This document shows positions 25,010-35,417 of a stretch of 64,000 nucleotides of DNA, one piece after another (within the stretch, counting starts at the first letter, position 1; every line of letters starts with the position of its first letter). The DNA is from Nodosilinea nodulosa PCC 7104 (GTDB lineage Bacteria; Cyanobacteriota; Cyanobacteriia; Phormidesmidales; Phormidesmidaceae): the NCBI RefSeq assembly GCF_000309385.1, contig NZ_JH976537.1, forward strand, positions 2,090,029 to 2,154,028, read 5' to 3'. The notes beneath the pieces are model-generated. The model worked only from the letters and a program-made list of their open reading frames with translations. It made no database searches and was not told where the DNA came from. The position numbers and the translations under genes were made by a program.

Positions 25010-25624
25010 GTGACGCTAGCGGAAGGGGTACAACTCGTTACCTTTGGCCTACTGACTGCGATGACCCTAGGCGGTGCCCTGGGAGTCGTGCTGTTAGATA
25101 ACATCGTGTACTCGGCGTTCCTGCTTGGGGGCGTCTTCACCAGCATGTCGGGCCTGTATATTTTGCTCAACGCGGGCTTTGTGGCTGCGGCCCAGGTGCT
25201 GGTCTACGTGGGTGCAGTCAGCGTGCTGATCCTGTTTGGGATCATGCTGGTTAATAAAGAGCAAGCCTATGTGCCGATGAAGCGGGCCTGGCTGGGCAAA
25301 ACCGCTACCGGGGGCGTCTGCGTAGGGCTGTTTGCCTTGCTCACGGCCTCAACTCTAAACACGCCCTGGGCTATTTCCAGCCAGGTGCCCACGGGAGATA
25401 TGGCCACCGTAACCATTGGCATCCACTTTTTTACCGACTATCTGCTGCCCTTTGAGCTGGCCTCGGTGCTGCTGTTGATAGCGCTGATTGGGGCGATCGT
25501 ACTGGCCCGCCGGGAGTTTATTCCCGATGTCGCGCCAGGGGAGCCAGCTTCTGAGGCGCTACAGCTGCCAGAGCGGCCTCGGGAGCTGGTATCGTCGGTA
25601 TCGGGCTCTGAGGCAGACAGCTAG
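25010..25624 (+). CDS. ndhG: NDH-1 subunit NdhG
   Basis: Membrane subunit (NuoJ type), 204 residues with five hydrophobic segments. Diagnostic parts are YSAFLLGGVFTSMSGLYILL, AGFVAAAQVLVYVGAVSVL and the late ELASVLLLIALIGAIVLARR. The C-terminal 30 residues are hydrophilic and variable. Start is GTG at 25010 with AGGAG ten bases upstream. Third gene of the ndhA-I-G-E cluster. Confidence 0.95.
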   Translation: MTLAEGVQLVTFGLLTAMTLGGALGVVLLDNIVYSAFLLGGVFTSMSGLYILLNAGFVAAAQVLVYVGAVSVLILFGIMLVNKEQAYVPMKRAWLGKTATGGVCVGLFALLTASTLNTPWAISSQVPTGDMATVTIGIHFFTDYLLPFELASVLLLIALIGAIVLARREFIPDVAPGEPASEALQLPERPRELVSSVSGSEADS

Positions 25625-25717
25625 TCTAGGGTGCGGCCCAAGCCCTGGTCGGCTGGGGCTACAGACTGCCAAAATTTGATTGTTGCTGGGTAATTTAGGA
25701 CGGATTTTTTGTCAGCT

Positions 25718-26023
25718 ATGCAACTTGAGTATTTTTTGCTGACCGCCGCTGCTCTCTTCTGCATTGGTATTTACGGCCTGGTAAACAGCCGCAACGTCAT
25801 TCGAGTGCTGATGTCCATTGAGCTAATGCTGAATGCGGTCAACCTGAATTTGATGGCGTTCTCCAACTATCTCGATCCGGTGGGCATCAATGGCCAGGTG
25901 TTTGCGGTTTTTGTGATTAGCATCGCGGCGGCAGAGGCGGCAGTAGGCCTCGCTATTGTGCTGTCCATCTACCGCAATCGCGATACGGTGGATATGGAGC
26001 AGTTTAATCTGCTGAAGTGGTAG
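25718..26023 (+). CDS. ndhE: NDH-1 subunit NdhE
   Basis: Small membrane subunit (NuoK type), 101 residues, three membrane helices with the conserved glutamate in [19 protein letters not shown] and a second in [14 protein letters not shown], both part of the proton path. The ATG at 25718 gives the family start MQLEYFLL; a TTG at 25709 is nearer a GGACGG box and would add three residues. Last gene of the ndh cluster, 44 bases before the NAD kinase. Confidence 0.95.
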   Translation: MQLEYFLLTAAALFCIGIYGLVNSRNVIRVLMSIELMLNAVNLNLMAFSNYLDPVGINGQVFAVFVISIAAAEAAVGLAIVLSIYRNRDTVDMEQFNLLKW

Positions 26024-26067
26024 ATCTAAGCCACTGACGTTGAGGTATCAACCCACGGCCTCTTGTT

Positions 26068-26988
26068 GTGCAACTTGAGCAAGTCATTATTGTCCATAAA
26101 GCCGGCAACCGGCTGAGTCAGCAGTGGGCGGAGAAATGTGCCCATCAGCTTGAGGCCCTTGGTAGCAAGGTACTGCGCGGTCCTAGCGGACCGAAGGACA
26201 ACCCCTACCCGGTTTTTTTGGCCTCTGTCAGCCAGCCCATCAACCTGGCGATCGTGTTTGGTGGCGACGGCACGGCCCTGACGGCGGCGCGCAATTTGGC
26301 CTCCGAGAATATTCCTATTTTGGCGGTCAACATTGGCGGCCACCTGGGGTTTTTGACCGAAAGCTCTGAGGAGATGGATGACACTGAGGCTGTGTGGGAG
26401 CGGCTGCTGAGCGATCGCTTTGCGGTGCAGCAGCGCATGATGCTGCAAGCCCGTATCTACGAGGGCCATCGCACCAATCTAGATCCCCTGAGCGAGATCT
26501 ACCTGGCCCTCAACGAAATGTCCATTAAACCGGCGTCCCCCGATCGCATGATCACCTCTATTCTCGAAATGGAGATCGACGGTGAGGTGGTAGATCAGTA
26601 CCAGGGGGACGGTTTATTGATCAGCACCCCCACCGGATCGACGGGCTACACCGTAGCGGCGGGGGGGCCAATTATTCACCCCGGCATGGATGCCATCGTG
26701 GTGACGCCCATTTGCCCGCTCAGCCTGTCGAGCCGCCCCATTGTGCTGCCGCCCGGTTCGGTGGTGAGCGTCTGGCCCCTGGCCGATCCCGATCTCACCA
26801 CCAAGCTGTGGACCGATGGGGTATTGGGGACCGCGATTTGGCCAGGGCAGCGGGTAGACGTGCGCAGCGCCGAGGCCATGGCCCAGTTCATCATTCTGCG
26901 CCAGGACCATTCCTACTACGGCACCCTGCGCAACAAGCTCAACTGGGCCGGTACCCGCATTAACTACATGAATAATCACAGGAACTAG
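26068..26988 (+). CDS. nadK: NAD kinase
   Basis: Phosphorylates NAD to NADP. The 306-residue protein has FGGDGTALTAAR (GGDGT near 65), GHLGFLTE, the NE motif in LALNEMSIK, and TPTGSTGYTVAAGGPIIHP, the complete family set. Start is GTG at 26068. Its position directly after ndhE is plausible for co-transcription. Cyanobacteria usually have two NAD kinases; which this one is cannot be told. A terminator follows at 27093. Confidence 0.94.
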   Translation: MQLEQVIIVHKAGNRLSQQWAEKCAHQLEALGSKVLRGPSGPKDNPYPVFLASVSQPINLAIVFGGDGTALTAARNLASENIPILAVNIGGHLGFLTESSEEMDDTEAVWERLLSDRFAVQQRMMLQARIYEGHRTNLDPLSEIYLALNEMSIKPASPDRMITSILEMEIDGEVVDQYQGDGLLISTPTGSTGYTVAAGGPIIHPGMDAIVVTPICPLSLSSRPIVLPPGSVVSVWPLADPDLTTKLWTDGVLGTAIWPGQRVDVRSAEAMAQFIILRQDHSYYGTLRNKLNWAGTRINYMNNHRN

Positions 26989-27092
26989 TAATCAGTGGCG
27001 GAAGTTTAGGGACTATTTTTGGAGAGCTAGGGAGCAGGGGAGCTGGGGAGCCAAGCGAGCTGGCATAATCGGCATAGTTCAGCCTTCGAGCA

Positions 27093-27160
27093 CTAGGGGC
27101 TGTCATTAACTAGTTGCTGATCACCCAAGCATCAGCGGTTACAGCCCCTAGCCTGTTTTT
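27093..27160 (+). terminator. terminator after nadK
   Basis: CTAGGGGCTGT (27093-27103) and ACAGCCCCTAG (27141-27151) form an 11-bp stem with a long loop, followed by CCTGTTTTTT. Inner bases GCTGAT and ATCAGC pair again, extending the structure. Confidence 0.65.
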
Positions 27161-27219
27161 TGGGTCGGGCGTGGCAATGCTAGTGGAATCAGGACTTTAG
27201 CCAGAATTGATGGCACGCC

Positions 27220-27522
27220 CTAGGAGCTGTGGCGATCGCGCTGAATGTCGTAAATGGCCTTCTCCCAGCACCACTGTTCACTGTGGTTGGGGTTGCGCAA
27301 CTGCACCTGCTCTACCAGCCGCTCGGCCACGGCCCGGTTGCCCCCCACCAGGCGCACCAGCTCTCGCTGGGTATGGCCGCGCACCGATCGCCGGGCGGTG
27401 GCCGTTTCAGGCTCCGGGGTGTTGAGGCGATAGCCGCCGGGGCGGCGACCGGACTGACGGCGTTTGAGCCAGAAAAAAAGAGCGGCGAGCAGTAAAATCG
27501 CTAGCAGTAGAGATAAGTCCAT
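27220..27522 (-). CDS. small membrane-anchored cyanobacterial protein
   Basis: A 100-residue protein with an N-terminal hydrophobic helix (LSLLLAILLLAALFFWL) followed by a basic stretch, which suggests a single-pass anchor with the rest in the cytoplasm. The C-terminal half, LVRLVGGNRAVAERLVEQV and HSEQWCWEKAIYDIQRDR, looks conserved and helical. From memory such proteins occur across cyanobacteria without known function. It faces nadK. Confidence 0.8.
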   Translation of the reverse strand: MDLSLLLAILLLAALFFWLKRRQSGRRPGGYRLNTPEPETATARRSVRGHTQRELVRLVGGNRAVAERLVEQVQLRNPNHSEQWCWEKAIYDIQRDRHSS

Positions 27523-27990
27523 ATTTGAGCGGAGGAATCACGAAATTTGGTCAAAAATGCCTGGCTTAGACTGCTGCGATCGCAATGGTTGCCCTGGCTT
27601 AGCCGATTGTCTGGGCCGACAATGACCCAAGCGAAGATGCAGACTGACCGAGAACCAGAAGCATTAGCTGGTGCGGCTTAGATAGTTCTAACCCACAGTC
27701 TTATTCCAGGATAGTCAAGCTGAGGCATCGGCGTTGGCGGGTTTTCATCCCCAGGTGTAGCAGTGGAGGAGACGTTTGCCCGTGACCCAGGCTTGGCTTG
27801 CGGAGGCGCGATCGCCCCATAGCCGACCCCAGCCACCGGCCAATCCCTTAATACCCTGTGACCCATGGGATTAAGCTCCCAGGTTTTGCTAGGCTTACTT
27901 ATATATTTGTCTGGCCTAACCGGGATTTTGCTGAGGCAGCACCACCGGGCTTAGGTAATCGTTACGTCCCTCATTTGCGCGTCGCCAACC
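27523..27990. other. gene-free region before ycf3
   Basis: Nearly 470 bases with no convincing gene. A 62-codon minus-strand frame at 27678-27866 has no ribosome site and an unlikely composition. No strong hairpin or repeat was seen; the promoters of ycf3 and of the small minus-strand gene must lie here. Confidence 0.4.
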
Positions 27991-28512
27991 ATGCCAAGAA
28001 CCCAACGCAACGACAACTTCATCGACAAATCCTTCACCGTCATGGCCGACATGATCCTCAAAATGATGCCCGCCAAAAAGAGCGAGAAGGAGGCCTTTGC
28101 CTACTATCGCGACGGCATGTCGGCCCAGGCCGATGGGGAATACGCCGAGGCGATGGAAAACTACCGCGAAGCCCTGACGCTCGAAGAAGAACCCTACGAC
28201 AAGAGCTTCATTCTCTACAACATGGGCCTCATCCACGCCAGCAACGGCGAGCACGACATTGCCCTGGAGAAGTACCACGAAGCGCTAGACCTCAATCCTC
28301 GCCTGTGTCAGGCCCTCAACAACATCGCGGTGATCTACCACTACAAAGGCGAGCAGGCCGAGGCCAGCGGTGACACCGACGCCGCCGAAAACTTCTTTGA
28401 CGAAGCGGCCCGCTACTGGCTAGAGGCCATTACCATTGCCCCCAACAACTACATCGAAGCCCAAAACTGGATGAAAAATACAGGCCGCATGAAGAACGAC
28501 ATCTTCTTCTAA
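27991..28512 (+). CDS. ycf3: photosystem I assembly protein Ycf3
   Basis: A 173-residue TPR protein that binds PsaA/PsaB during photosystem I assembly at the thylakoid membrane. It begins [15 protein letters not shown] and carries three TPR units (about 35-68, 72-105 and 120-153), the second containing [21 protein letters not shown]. The end [13 protein letters not shown] is diagnostic. It is monocistronic here or followed by gatC after 140 bases. Confidence 0.97.
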   Translation: MPRTQRNDNFIDKSFTVMADMILKMMPAKKSEKEAFAYYRDGMSAQADGEYAEAMENYREALTLEEEPYDKSFILYNMGLIHASNGEHDIALEKYHEALDLNPRLCQALNNIAVIYHYKGEQAEASGDTDAAENFFDEAARYWLEAITIAPNNYIEAQNWMKNTGRMKNDIFF

Positions 28513-28652
28513 CCCGTAGGGCACTGCCCCCTACCGGCCCGCCGCTGGGGCGGTTAAACGTTTGCCTTAGCCTGCTGACGGTGCATTGGATGCCGCCGTG
28601 TTTTATTCATCTGGCCAACAGGCCTCAGCCCTCTTTTCTGGATTACCGTCCT

Positions 28653-28940
28653 ATGATCGACCTCGAACAGGTTCGCAAAGTTGCTTTGCTAGCTAGATTG
28701 GAACTCTCCACGGAGGAGGAAGCTCAGTTTACCGAGCAGCTGGGCGGCATTCTCGACTACGTAGAGCAGCTCAAAGAGCTGAACACCGACAATGTGGAAC
28801 CCACAACCCGCGCCATCGAGCTGAGCAATATTACCCGCACCGACAGCCTTCAGCCCTTCGCCGAACGAGCCGCCATTCTCGACTGCGCCCCCGATCGCGA
28901 AGACGGATTTTTTAAGGTGCCCAAGATCCTCAGCGAGTAG
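28653..28940 (+). CDS. gatC: Asp/Glu-tRNA amidotransferase subunit C
   Basis: GatC stabilises the GatCAB complex, which converts Glu-tRNA(Gln) to Gln-tRNA(Gln), needed in cyanobacteria lacking glutaminyl-tRNA synthetase. The 95-residue protein has VRKVALLARLELSTEEEAQF, ILDYVEQLKELNTDNVEPT and the FFKVPKIL end. The ATG at 28653 is the family start; the upstream frame to 28581 is not conserved. gatA and gatB are not nearby. Confidence 0.95.
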   Translation: MIDLEQVRKVALLARLELSTEEEAQFTEQLGGILDYVEQLKELNTDNVEPTTRAIELSNITRTDSLQPFAERAAILDCAPDREDGFFKVPKILSE

Positions 28941-29149
28941 GCTTGGCTTAAGCCTCTGCTAATGCCTGATTAATCCCTGTATAGCTCATTCCACCGTCAA
29001 AATAGTCTGCTTTCTTACGATTTTCTACCGACAGCGCCAGGGAATCGCAACCTGTAGGACAATCGACCTCAGTTCATTCCATATACGGCAGCCGCCAGTG
29101 GTCTGCTGCGGCTTTAGTCTGTCCTCGGGATTCGCAATGTTGAGGTGCT

Positions 29150-30286
29150 ATGAAGCGTCGGCGGTTAGTTAAAACAACGGCTTGGGGGCTGGCGGCGGCT
29201 GGCGCAGCGGCTTGCAATGGGGCGTCTACCCCAGGGGCTGAAGGTACGGCTAGCAGTGACCTGCCGCGCATTAACTGGCAAATGGCCACCAGCTGGCCCG
29301 CTTCCCTCGACACCCTGCTGACGGGAGCAAAAGTGTTTGCCGAGCGGGTGAGCGCCATGAGCGGGGGGCGGTTTACCATTACCCCGCGCACCGCTGGCGA
29401 ACTGGCCCCGCCGCTGGAGGTCTTGAACGTCGTCTCCCAGGGGGCGGTGCCCTGTGGCCACACGGCCTCTTACTACTACATTGGGCGCAGCCCGGTGATG
29501 GGCTTTGGCTGCGGCATTCCCTTTGGGCTGACGGCCCAGCAGCAAAATACCTGGCTCTACGACGGGGAAGGGCTGACCCAGCTTCAGGCTTTTTATGCCA
29601 GCAAGTTCAACGTCATTCAGTTTCCGGCGGGCAATACGGGCACCCAGATGGGGGGCTGGTTTCGCCGCGAAATTAATACCGTCAGCGATCTGGCCGGGCT
29701 CAAAATGCGCATTCCGGGGCTGGGGGGCCAGGTGATGGGCAAGCTGGGGGTGACGGTGCAAACCCTGCCCGGCGGCGAGATTTTTCAGGCGCTGCAAACC
29801 GGAGCGATCGACGCGGCCGAGTGGGTTGGCCCCTACGACGACGAAAAGCTGGGCCTCAACCGCGTTGCCCAGTACTACTACCACCCCGGCTGGTGGGAAC
29901 CGGGCAGCACCCTGGAGGTGCAGATTAACCTCAACGAGTGGAACAAACTGCCGCCGGTTTACCAGGAGATGGTGCAGGCCGCCGCCTACGAGACCAACCT
30001 GCGCATGCTGTCTCGCTACGAGGCGCTGAATGCGGCGGCGCTGGAGCGGCTGCTGGCCAGCGGCACTCAGCTGCGGCAGTTTAGCGATGAGATTATGACG
30101 GCGGCCCAAGAGGTCACCTTCGACCTCTACGACGAGTTTGCCGCCAGCGATGCCGATTTTAAGGGCATTTATGAAAACTGGCGCGGATTTCGCGATCGCA
30201 TCTACGCCTGGAACCAGCTCAACCAGGGAGGCTTTGAGCGCTTTGTCTACAGCAACCTGAAGCCAGGGGGAAAGCCGCCCACCTAG
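29150..30286 (+). CDS. TRAP transporter substrate-binding protein (DctP family)
   Basis: A 378-residue periplasmic binding protein. The N terminus is twin-arginine-like ([14 protein letters not shown]) and runs into a lipobox-like AAAC at residue 22, so it may be a lipoprotein. Mature-part signatures include [33 protein letters not shown] with the carboxylate-binding Arg, and [17 protein letters not shown], typical of the alpha-keto acid/carboxylate TRAP subgroup. It converges on dctM with 18 bases between, so the binding protein is transcribed separately from the permease. Confidence 0.92.
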   Translation: MKRRRLVKTTAWGLAAAGAAACNGASTPGAEGTASSDLPRINWQMATSWPASLDTLLTGAKVFAERVSAMSGGRFTITPRTAGELAPPLEVLNVVSQGAVPCGHTASYYYIGRSPVMGFGCGIPFGLTAQQQNTWLYDGEGLTQLQAFYASKFNVIQFPAGNTGTQMGGWFRREINTVSDLAGLKMRIPGLGGQVMGKLGVTVQTLPGGEIFQALQTGAIDAAEWVGPYDDEKLGLNRVAQYYYHPGWWEPGSTLEVQINLNEWNKLPPVYQEMVQAAAYETNLRMLSRYEALNAAALERLLASGTQLRQFSDEIMTAAQEVTFDLYDEFAASDADFKGIYENWRGFRDRIYAWNQLNQGGFERFVYSNLKPGGKPPT

Positions 30287-30304
30287 CTTGAAGCAATGGA
30301 GCAG

Positions 30305-31639
30305 CTACTGGAGCGATCGCGCCACCAGCCAGCTCACCGTCTGGGGAAACACCATTACCACCACTAGCACCACCAGCTGAATGCCTATAAACGGCAGGGC
30401 GCTGCGGTGAATCTCGCGGGTGCTGATCGATTTTGGCGCCACGCTTTGGAGATAAAACAGCGAGAACCCCACCGGCGGTGATATAAACGCCGTCTGTAAG
30501 TTGAGCGCCATCACCACCCCAAACCACACCATATCGATATTGAGCGCCTGGGCCGCAGGCACCAGCAGCGGCATGGCAATAAAGCAAATTTCAATAAACT
30601 CTAAAAACACTCCCATGACAAAAATGACCAGGTTGGCCACCACCAAAAAGGTTAAATAGCCCCCCGGCAGATTCACCAGCAGGTTGGTAATCAGGCTTTT
30701 GCCCCCCAGGGCATCGAACACCAGGCCAAAAAACGACGAGCAAAACAAAATCATCAGCACCACCCCGGTGACCATAGCGGTGGCGTGGGCCGCCTCCTGC
30801 AGCAGCGCTACCGTCAGGCGACGGTTGAGGGCCGCCAGCCCGCAGGCCCCCACCGCCCCCACGGCCCCCGCCTCAGTCGGGGTGGCAACACCAAAGAAAA
30901 TGCTGCCCAGCACCACAACAATCAGCAGCACTGGCGGCACAATCGCCTTCACGGTGCGCTTCAGCAATTCCCAAGCGCTGAGCTGGCGCATGGCCAGGGG
31001 CAGGGGCGGTGCCGTGCTGGGCTTAAAAAACGCCACCAGCAGCACGTAGACGGCGTAGGCCCCGGCCAGCAGCAGCCCCGGTATCAGCGCGCCCAGGAAC
31101 AAGTCGCCCACCGACACCCCCAGCTGATCGCTCAGCACCACCAGCACCAAACTGGGGGGAATCAGCTGTGCCAGGGTGCCCGATGCGATGATGGCTCCGG
31201 CGGCCAGCCGCTGATCGTAGCCGTGGCGCAGCATGACCGGTAGCGAAATCATGCCCATCAGAATGACCGTGGCAGCTACCACTCCGGTCGCCGCCGCCAG
31301 CAGGGTGCCCACCAGCACCACCGCCAGGGCCATGCCCCCTCGCAGCGGACCGAGTACCAGGCCCACAGTCTCTAGCAGCTCCTCCGCCAGGCCCGATTTC
31401 TCCAGCACCGCGCCCAAAAACACAAAAAACGGAATCGCCAGCAGGGTGAAGTTGGCCATGGTGCCGAACCAGATGTTTGGCAGCAGCAGCAGCCGGGCCG
31501 GGTCAAAGGCCCCCAGCAGCCAGCCCACCAGGCCAAACACCAACCCCGTACCGGCAAAGGAAAACGCCACCGGGTAGCCGCTGATCAAAATCAAAAAGAA
31601 GCCAACGAACATCGCGATCGCTAACCACTCGTAGCCCAT
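30305..31639 (-). CDS. TRAP transporter large permease (DctM family)
   Basis: A 444-residue membrane protein with about twelve hydrophobic segments. Signatures include [38 protein letters not shown], and near the end [20 protein letters not shown]. It carries out sodium-driven uptake of an organic acid delivered by the binding protein. AAGGAG precedes the ATG by four bases. It follows the small permease gene by 68 bases in the same operon. Confidence 0.93.
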   Translation of the reverse strand: MGYEWLAIAMFVGFFLILISGYPVAFSFAGTGLVFGLVGWLLGAFDPARLLLLPNIWFGTMANFTLLAIPFFVFLGAVLEKSGLAEELLETVGLVLGPLRGGMALAVVLVGTLLAAATGVVAATVILMGMISLPVMLRHGYDQRLAAGAIIASGTLAQLIPPSLVLVVLSDQLGVSVGDLFLGALIPGLLLAGAYAVYVLLVAFFKPSTAPPLPLAMRQLSAWELLKRTVKAIVPPVLLIVVVLGSIFFGVATPTEAGAVGAVGACGLAALNRRLTVALLQEAAHATAMVTGVVLMILFCSSFFGLVFDALGGKSLITNLLVNLPGGYLTFLVVANLVIFVMGVFLEFIEICFIAMPLLVPAAQALNIDMVWFGVVMALNLQTAFISPPVGFSLFYLQSVAPKSISTREIHRSALPFIGIQLVVLVVVMVFPQTVSWLVARSLQ

Positions 31640-31707
31640 AGCGCTCCTTCAATGGGGGATCTTGAAAACCGAGATGCCGCCGGACAATTTTGGCTCTGCT
31701 CCTGCCC

Positions 31708-32319
31708 CTACTCCAGGGGTGGAAGCTCGGCCTCCGCCTCCAAAAGCAGCGATCCCTCAGCGTAGCCGCACCACACGGCCCAGAACTTAATCGCCTGGGC
31801 AATGGCCTGGAGCAGCAGCAGCCCGAGGCCCACCAGCACCATCGACTTAATGGGTGCCCTGGGCAGACCATTGGCATCGGGCGACACTTCCCAGTGGCCC
31901 CAGGTGCCGTCGGGCAAAAGTCCCCAAGATTGCAGCACCGGGTTGATGGTTACCCACAGCCCCAGCAGGCAGAAGGGAATCAGAAACAGCACCGTACCCC
32001 AAAAGCTGACTAGGGCTTTGCGGCGATCGCTCCAGCCCGCCTCCAGAAAATCGACCCGCACGTTAGCTCCGTGCTTGAGAATGTAGGGAAAGCTGAGCAG
32101 AAACGTGATCGAGAATAGGTACCACTGCAACTCTATCAGTCCATTCGAGGCCAGCTGTAGGCCCAGAAAACGGCCAATGTAGCGGGCCATCACGTTGTAA
32201 AAGCCCACGGCAACGGTGAGCAGCACCAGCCAGCTCAGCCCCTTGCCAATCGGTTCGATCAGCTTGTCAATGGCCCGAGCCAGCCGCAGCAGCCGTTGCA
32301 CTATCCCAGAAGTCAGCAC
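31708..32319 (-). CDS. TRAP transporter small permease (DctQ family)
   Basis: A 203-residue protein with four hydrophobic segments. The first, [20 protein letters not shown], and the following [28 protein letters not shown] are hallmark DctQ sequences. The start is set at GTG 32319, nine bases after a GGAGG box; an ATG at 32415 would overlap the upstream gene and add a basic, non-conserved leader. Between the third and fourth helix is a longer loop ([19 protein letters not shown]). Confidence 0.88.
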   Translation of the reverse strand: MLTSGIVQRLLRLARAIDKLIEPIGKGLSWLVLLTVAVGFYNVMARYIGRFLGLQLASNGLIELQWYLFSITFLLSFPYILKHGANVRVDFLEAGWSDRRKALVSFWGTVLFLIPFCLLGLWVTINPVLQSWGLLPDGTWGHWEVSPDANGLPRAPIKSMVLVGLGLLLLQAIAQAIKFWAVWCGYAEGSLLLEAEAELPPLE

Positions 32320-32401
32320 CCTCTCCTTCCTCCCTGCCGCCGCAGCTCGTGGTTGGAGTTGATAATACCGCTTAAAGAGGCGGTCCAAGACACGGGCATT
32401 T

Positions 32402-33316
32402 CTAGGGCAGAGCATGGTGCTGGTGCCAGTGGCGGGCGATGTCGACCCGGCGGCAAATCCAGACGCGATCGCGGCTCTGCACATAGTCCAAAAATCTGGC
32501 CAGGGCCGCCGTGCGCCCCGGTCGCCCCGCCAGGCGGCAGTGCAGGCCAATACTCATCATCTTGGGGGCTTCATTGCCCTCGGCGTAGAGGGTGTCGAAG
32601 GCATCGCGCAGGTAGGCAAAAAACTGATCCCCCGAGTTAAACCCGGCGTAGGTGGCAAACCGCATGTCGTTGTTGTCGAGGGTGTAGGGGATGATCAGAT
32701 GGGGCTTGCCGTATTCGGTGGTCCAGTAGGGCAGGTCGTCGGCGTAGCTGTCGGCATCGTAGAGAAAGCCGCCCTCTTCCACCACCAGGGCGCGGGTATT
32801 GGGGCTGTTGCGTCCCTGGTAAAAGCCCAGGGGGCGACTGCCCGCCACCTGGGTGTGAATGGCGATCGCGTTGCGAATGTGCTCCCGTTCGGCCTCGACG
32901 CCAAAGTACTGGTAGTCGATCCAGCGGTAGCCGTGGCTGGCGATCTCCCAGTCGGCTTCGGTCATGGCTGCCACCGCCTCGGGGTTGCGGGCCATCGCCA
33001 TGGCCACGGCATATACCGTCAGAGGCAGCCTCCGGCTGTTAAACAGCCGGTACAGCCGCCAAAACCCCGCCCGACTGCCGTACTCATACATCGACTCCAT
33101 ATTCATGTTGCGCACCCCGGTCAGCGGGGCCGCCCCCACGCTCTCCGACAAAAACGCCTCCGAGGCCGCATCGCCGTGGAGAATGCAGTTTTCGCCCCCC
33201 TCTTCGTAGTTGATCACAAACTGTACGGCAATCTTGGCGTTGCTGGGCCACTGGGGATGGGGCGGAATCCGGCCATAGCCAATTAAGTCGCGGGGGTAGG
33301 GCGGGGTAACTGCCAT
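32402..33316 (-). CDS. puuE: PuuE-type allantoinase / polysaccharide deacetylase family protein
   Basis: A 304-residue NodB-homology protein matching the PuuE subgroup: [53 protein letters not shown] in the metal-binding region and [20 protein letters not shown]. PuuE proteins act as metal-independent allantoinases or hydrolyse related compounds; true activity cannot be read from sequence. It is first in an operon with dctQ and dctM, so the transporter may import its substrate or a breakdown product. Confidence 0.82.
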   Translation of the reverse strand: MAVTPPYPRDLIGYGRIPPHPQWPSNAKIAVQFVINYEEGGENCILHGDAASEAFLSESVGAAPLTGVRNMNMESMYEYGSRAGFWRLYRLFNSRRLPLTVYAVAMAMARNPEAVAAMTEADWEIASHGYRWIDYQYFGVEAEREHIRNAIAIHTQVAGSRPLGFYQGRNSPNTRALVVEEGGFLYDADSYADDLPYWTTEYGKPHLIIPYTLDNNDMRFATYAGFNSGDQFFAYLRDAFDTLYAEGNEAPKMMSIGLHCRLAGRPGRTAALARFLDYVQSRDRVWICRRVDIARHWHQHHALP

Positions 33317-33820
33317 AGGAAATTGTGGAGTGGAGTTTACAGCGAGATAAGGCTGGATTTTACGGGTAAAATATCTTCTGGTCTAGCCACAATTTGTGGA
33401 GCCAATCCTCCGCTCTGAGTTCAAAAAACAGATTTTCAAAAACGTGCTCCCTGGGGATGTTTGTCGAAGTGGCTCCAGGCATAGAGAATATCTAAGCGGG
33501 ACTTGGAATAATGTCCTGGAGCAAATTCTTAACCTGGATCCTCCAGAGGCTATTTCCCCCGCAAAAATGGCGTGGGGCCACCAAATGGTTCATTTCCCCC
33601 TCGTTTATGATCGGTAGATCGGCTAATGTCGAGAAGTGGCTAAGGTCGTGACTAAGGTCAAGGTATGTATTAGCCCACCAGCGGGAGAGCGGTGTAGCCT
33701 CAAACCTTGTATTCTGAGGACTCGACTCGCTCTGCTGGCGGCCTGCTTGGCCAATATCGTAACCACCACAGAATTGTGGCAACTGGAGCTACGACTTTGT
33801 TGAACGGAAGAACTAAACCC
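33317..33820. other. gene-free region between puuE and cysH
   Basis: About 500 bases upstream of two divergent genes. GGAAATTGTGG (33318-33328) and CCACAATTTG (33388-33397) form an inverted repeat close to the puuE start, a possible operator. Short open frames here lack ribosome sites. The rest shows no pattern I recognise. Confidence 0.4.
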
Positions 33821-34597
33821 ATGTCAGATGCCGCGCTCTTACCGAGCAGAATGCAGGCTGCCCCCGTTCTGGATCTGAACGCAATTAACCAGGAGTGGGG
33901 AGACAGCGACGCTGCCAGTCTGGTGCAGTGGGGCTACGACACCTTTGGCGATGGCCTGGTCCTGAGCACGAGCTTCGGCATTCAGTCGGCGGTCATGCTG
34001 CACCTGGTAACCCAGATAGTGCCTAACATACCGGTAATTTGGGTCGATACGGGCTACCTGCCGGTCGAAACCTACCGCTTTGCTGAAGATCTGTCGGCGC
34101 GCCTGGGCCTGAACCTCAAGGTCTACCAATCGACCCTCAGCCCAGCCCGCATGGAGGCACTTCACGGTCGCCTGTGGGAGCAACACGATGTCGAAGCCCT
34201 CAACCGCTACGACAAAATTCGCAAGGTAGAGCCCATGCAGCGGGCCTTGAGTGACCTAAACGCCACAGCCTGGCTGACGGGGCTGCGCTCTGACCAGACC
34301 GACCACCGCAAGTCCCTGGGGCGGGTGGGGCAGCAGGGGGGCCGCTACAAGCTGCTGCCCATTCTCCGGTGGACCTCTAAGGATGTCTACAACTACCTGG
34401 TGGCCCACGATTTGCCCTACCACCCGCTGTTTGACAAGGGCTATGTGACCGTGGGTGACTGGCACTCCAGCAGGCCCATTACCGCCGACGACAGCAGCGA
34501 TCGCGACACTCGGTTTAAGGGGCTGAAACAGGAGTGCGGGCTACACCTACCCCAGTCGCCGGAGGAGGCGGCCAGCCTCGACTCCAGTTCGCTGTAG
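33821..34597 (+). CDS. cysH: phosphoadenylyl-sulfate reductase CysH
   Basis: Reduces PAPS to sulfite with thioredoxin or glutaredoxin in assimilatory sulfate reduction. The 258-residue protein has the PP-loop-like [36 protein letters not shown], and the catalytic KQECGLH near the C terminus. The paired-cysteine motifs that bind an iron-sulfur cluster in APS reductases are absent, so PAPS is the likely substrate. GGAAG lies ten bases before the ATG at 33821; a longer frame from 33707 is not conserved. Confidence 0.94.
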   Translation: MSDAALLPSRMQAAPVLDLNAINQEWGDSDAASLVQWGYDTFGDGLVLSTSFGIQSAVMLHLVTQIVPNIPVIWVDTGYLPVETYRFAEDLSARLGLNLKVYQSTLSPARMEALHGRLWEQHDVEALNRYDKIRKVEPMQRALSDLNATAWLTGLRSDQTDHRKSLGRVGQQGGRYKLLPILRWTSKDVYNYLVAHDLPYHPLFDKGYVTVGDWHSSRPITADDSSDRDTRFKGLKQECGLHLPQSPEEAASLDSSSL

Positions 34598-34598
34598 C

Positions 34599-35093
34599 CT
34601 AGGTTGCCTCGGTCACCGGCACCGGGAAGTTGGCGTGCTTGGCAATCAGCTCTAGAAATTTGGCGGTGCTGCGATCGGGTTCGTAAACGCCGTTTTCCCA
34701 CTCGCTGATGGTTTGGCGGCGCACTCCCATCTGCTCGGCAAACTCCATCTGGGTAAGTCCCATGTGCTTGCGCAGGGCGCGAATGGCGTCTCGCTGCCAG
34801 ACGATCTTGCCGTCTTTGGTCTGAATGTTGTATTCGGCCTCAAACCTGCGGAAGGTTACGACCTTGCTGTCCATATCGACCGCCTGGACGTGGTAACCTG
34901 CCCCCACCCAGGCGCTGGCCTGGAGAGCCGCAGGGGTTTCGCGATTGCTCCACCAGTTTTTGCGATCGCTGGCCGAGTTGGGGAGGGGACTTCTCAGCAG
35001 GGCCTCGATCTCGGTGAAAGGGAGCACTACCTCGACTAGGCCAGATTGCTTGAGGTGATTGAACAAAGGATGATACTTGCTGCCGGGTTTCAT
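34599..35093 (-). CDS. XRE-family regulator with N-terminal DUF7662-like domain
   Basis: A 164-residue protein. The N-terminal 80 residues (KYHPLFNHLKQSG, FTEIEALLRSPLPNSASDRK, WWSNRETPAALQASAWVGAG, VTFRR) match the DUF7662 pattern as I remember it; the C-terminal half is a Cro/C1-type helix-turn-helix (IRALRKHMGLTQMEFAEQMG then RRQTISEWENGVYEP). It is probably a DNA-binding regulator whose N-terminal domain senses something unknown. Its stop lies one base past the cysH stop, convergent. Confidence 0.85.
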   Translation of the reverse strand: MKPGSKYHPLFNHLKQSGLVEVVLPFTEIEALLRSPLPNSASDRKNWWSNRETPAALQASAWVGAGYHVQAVDMDSKVVTFRRFEAEYNIQTKDGKIVWQRDAIRALRKHMGLTQMEFAEQMGVRRQTISEWENGVYEPDRSTAKFLELIAKHANFPVPVTEAT

Positions 35094-35417
35094 GGGAAAA
35101 CGAGACGAATTTCAGGAATAAGCCATCTGACTCTCTATAATGCCGCAAAAAATGGCCACGGCACCTGGAAAGCCGATCTGACTGGGTCCGAACGACCCCA
35201 GCAGCAGTACCCGGAAAGCCTACCGCAAAGAAAAAATCTTGGGCGCTTAAGACTGAGAAAATTTTGGCGTCTAGCCAACACAATTATTCTGTAAAATCAC
35301 GTAGACTTATCTCAAGTTTATGAGAAACATTTTTAATTCTTGATGGATTGGGATGGTAATAGGCTACCTTCAGGGAACTATAGGCATAGTTCTTACCTGC
35401 TTTGTTGCACACCGATC
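35094..35417. other. divergent promoter region
   Basis: 324 bases between the XRE regulator and the membrane protein gene. CTGGGTC-CGAAC-GACCCCAG near 35179-35198 can form a short hairpin. No gene seen. Confidence 0.4.

Noticed and set aside
27678-27866. 62-codon minus-strand ORF
   Set aside because: No ribosome site, Pro-rich composition without pattern, and no recognisable similarity.
32320-32550. Longer start for the DctQ gene inside puuE
   Set aside because: The added residues are basic and unlike DctQ, whereas GTG 32319 has a good GGAGG box.
33396-33782. Short ORFs on both strands before cysH
   Set aside because: They overlap each other and have no ribosome sites or conserved segments.
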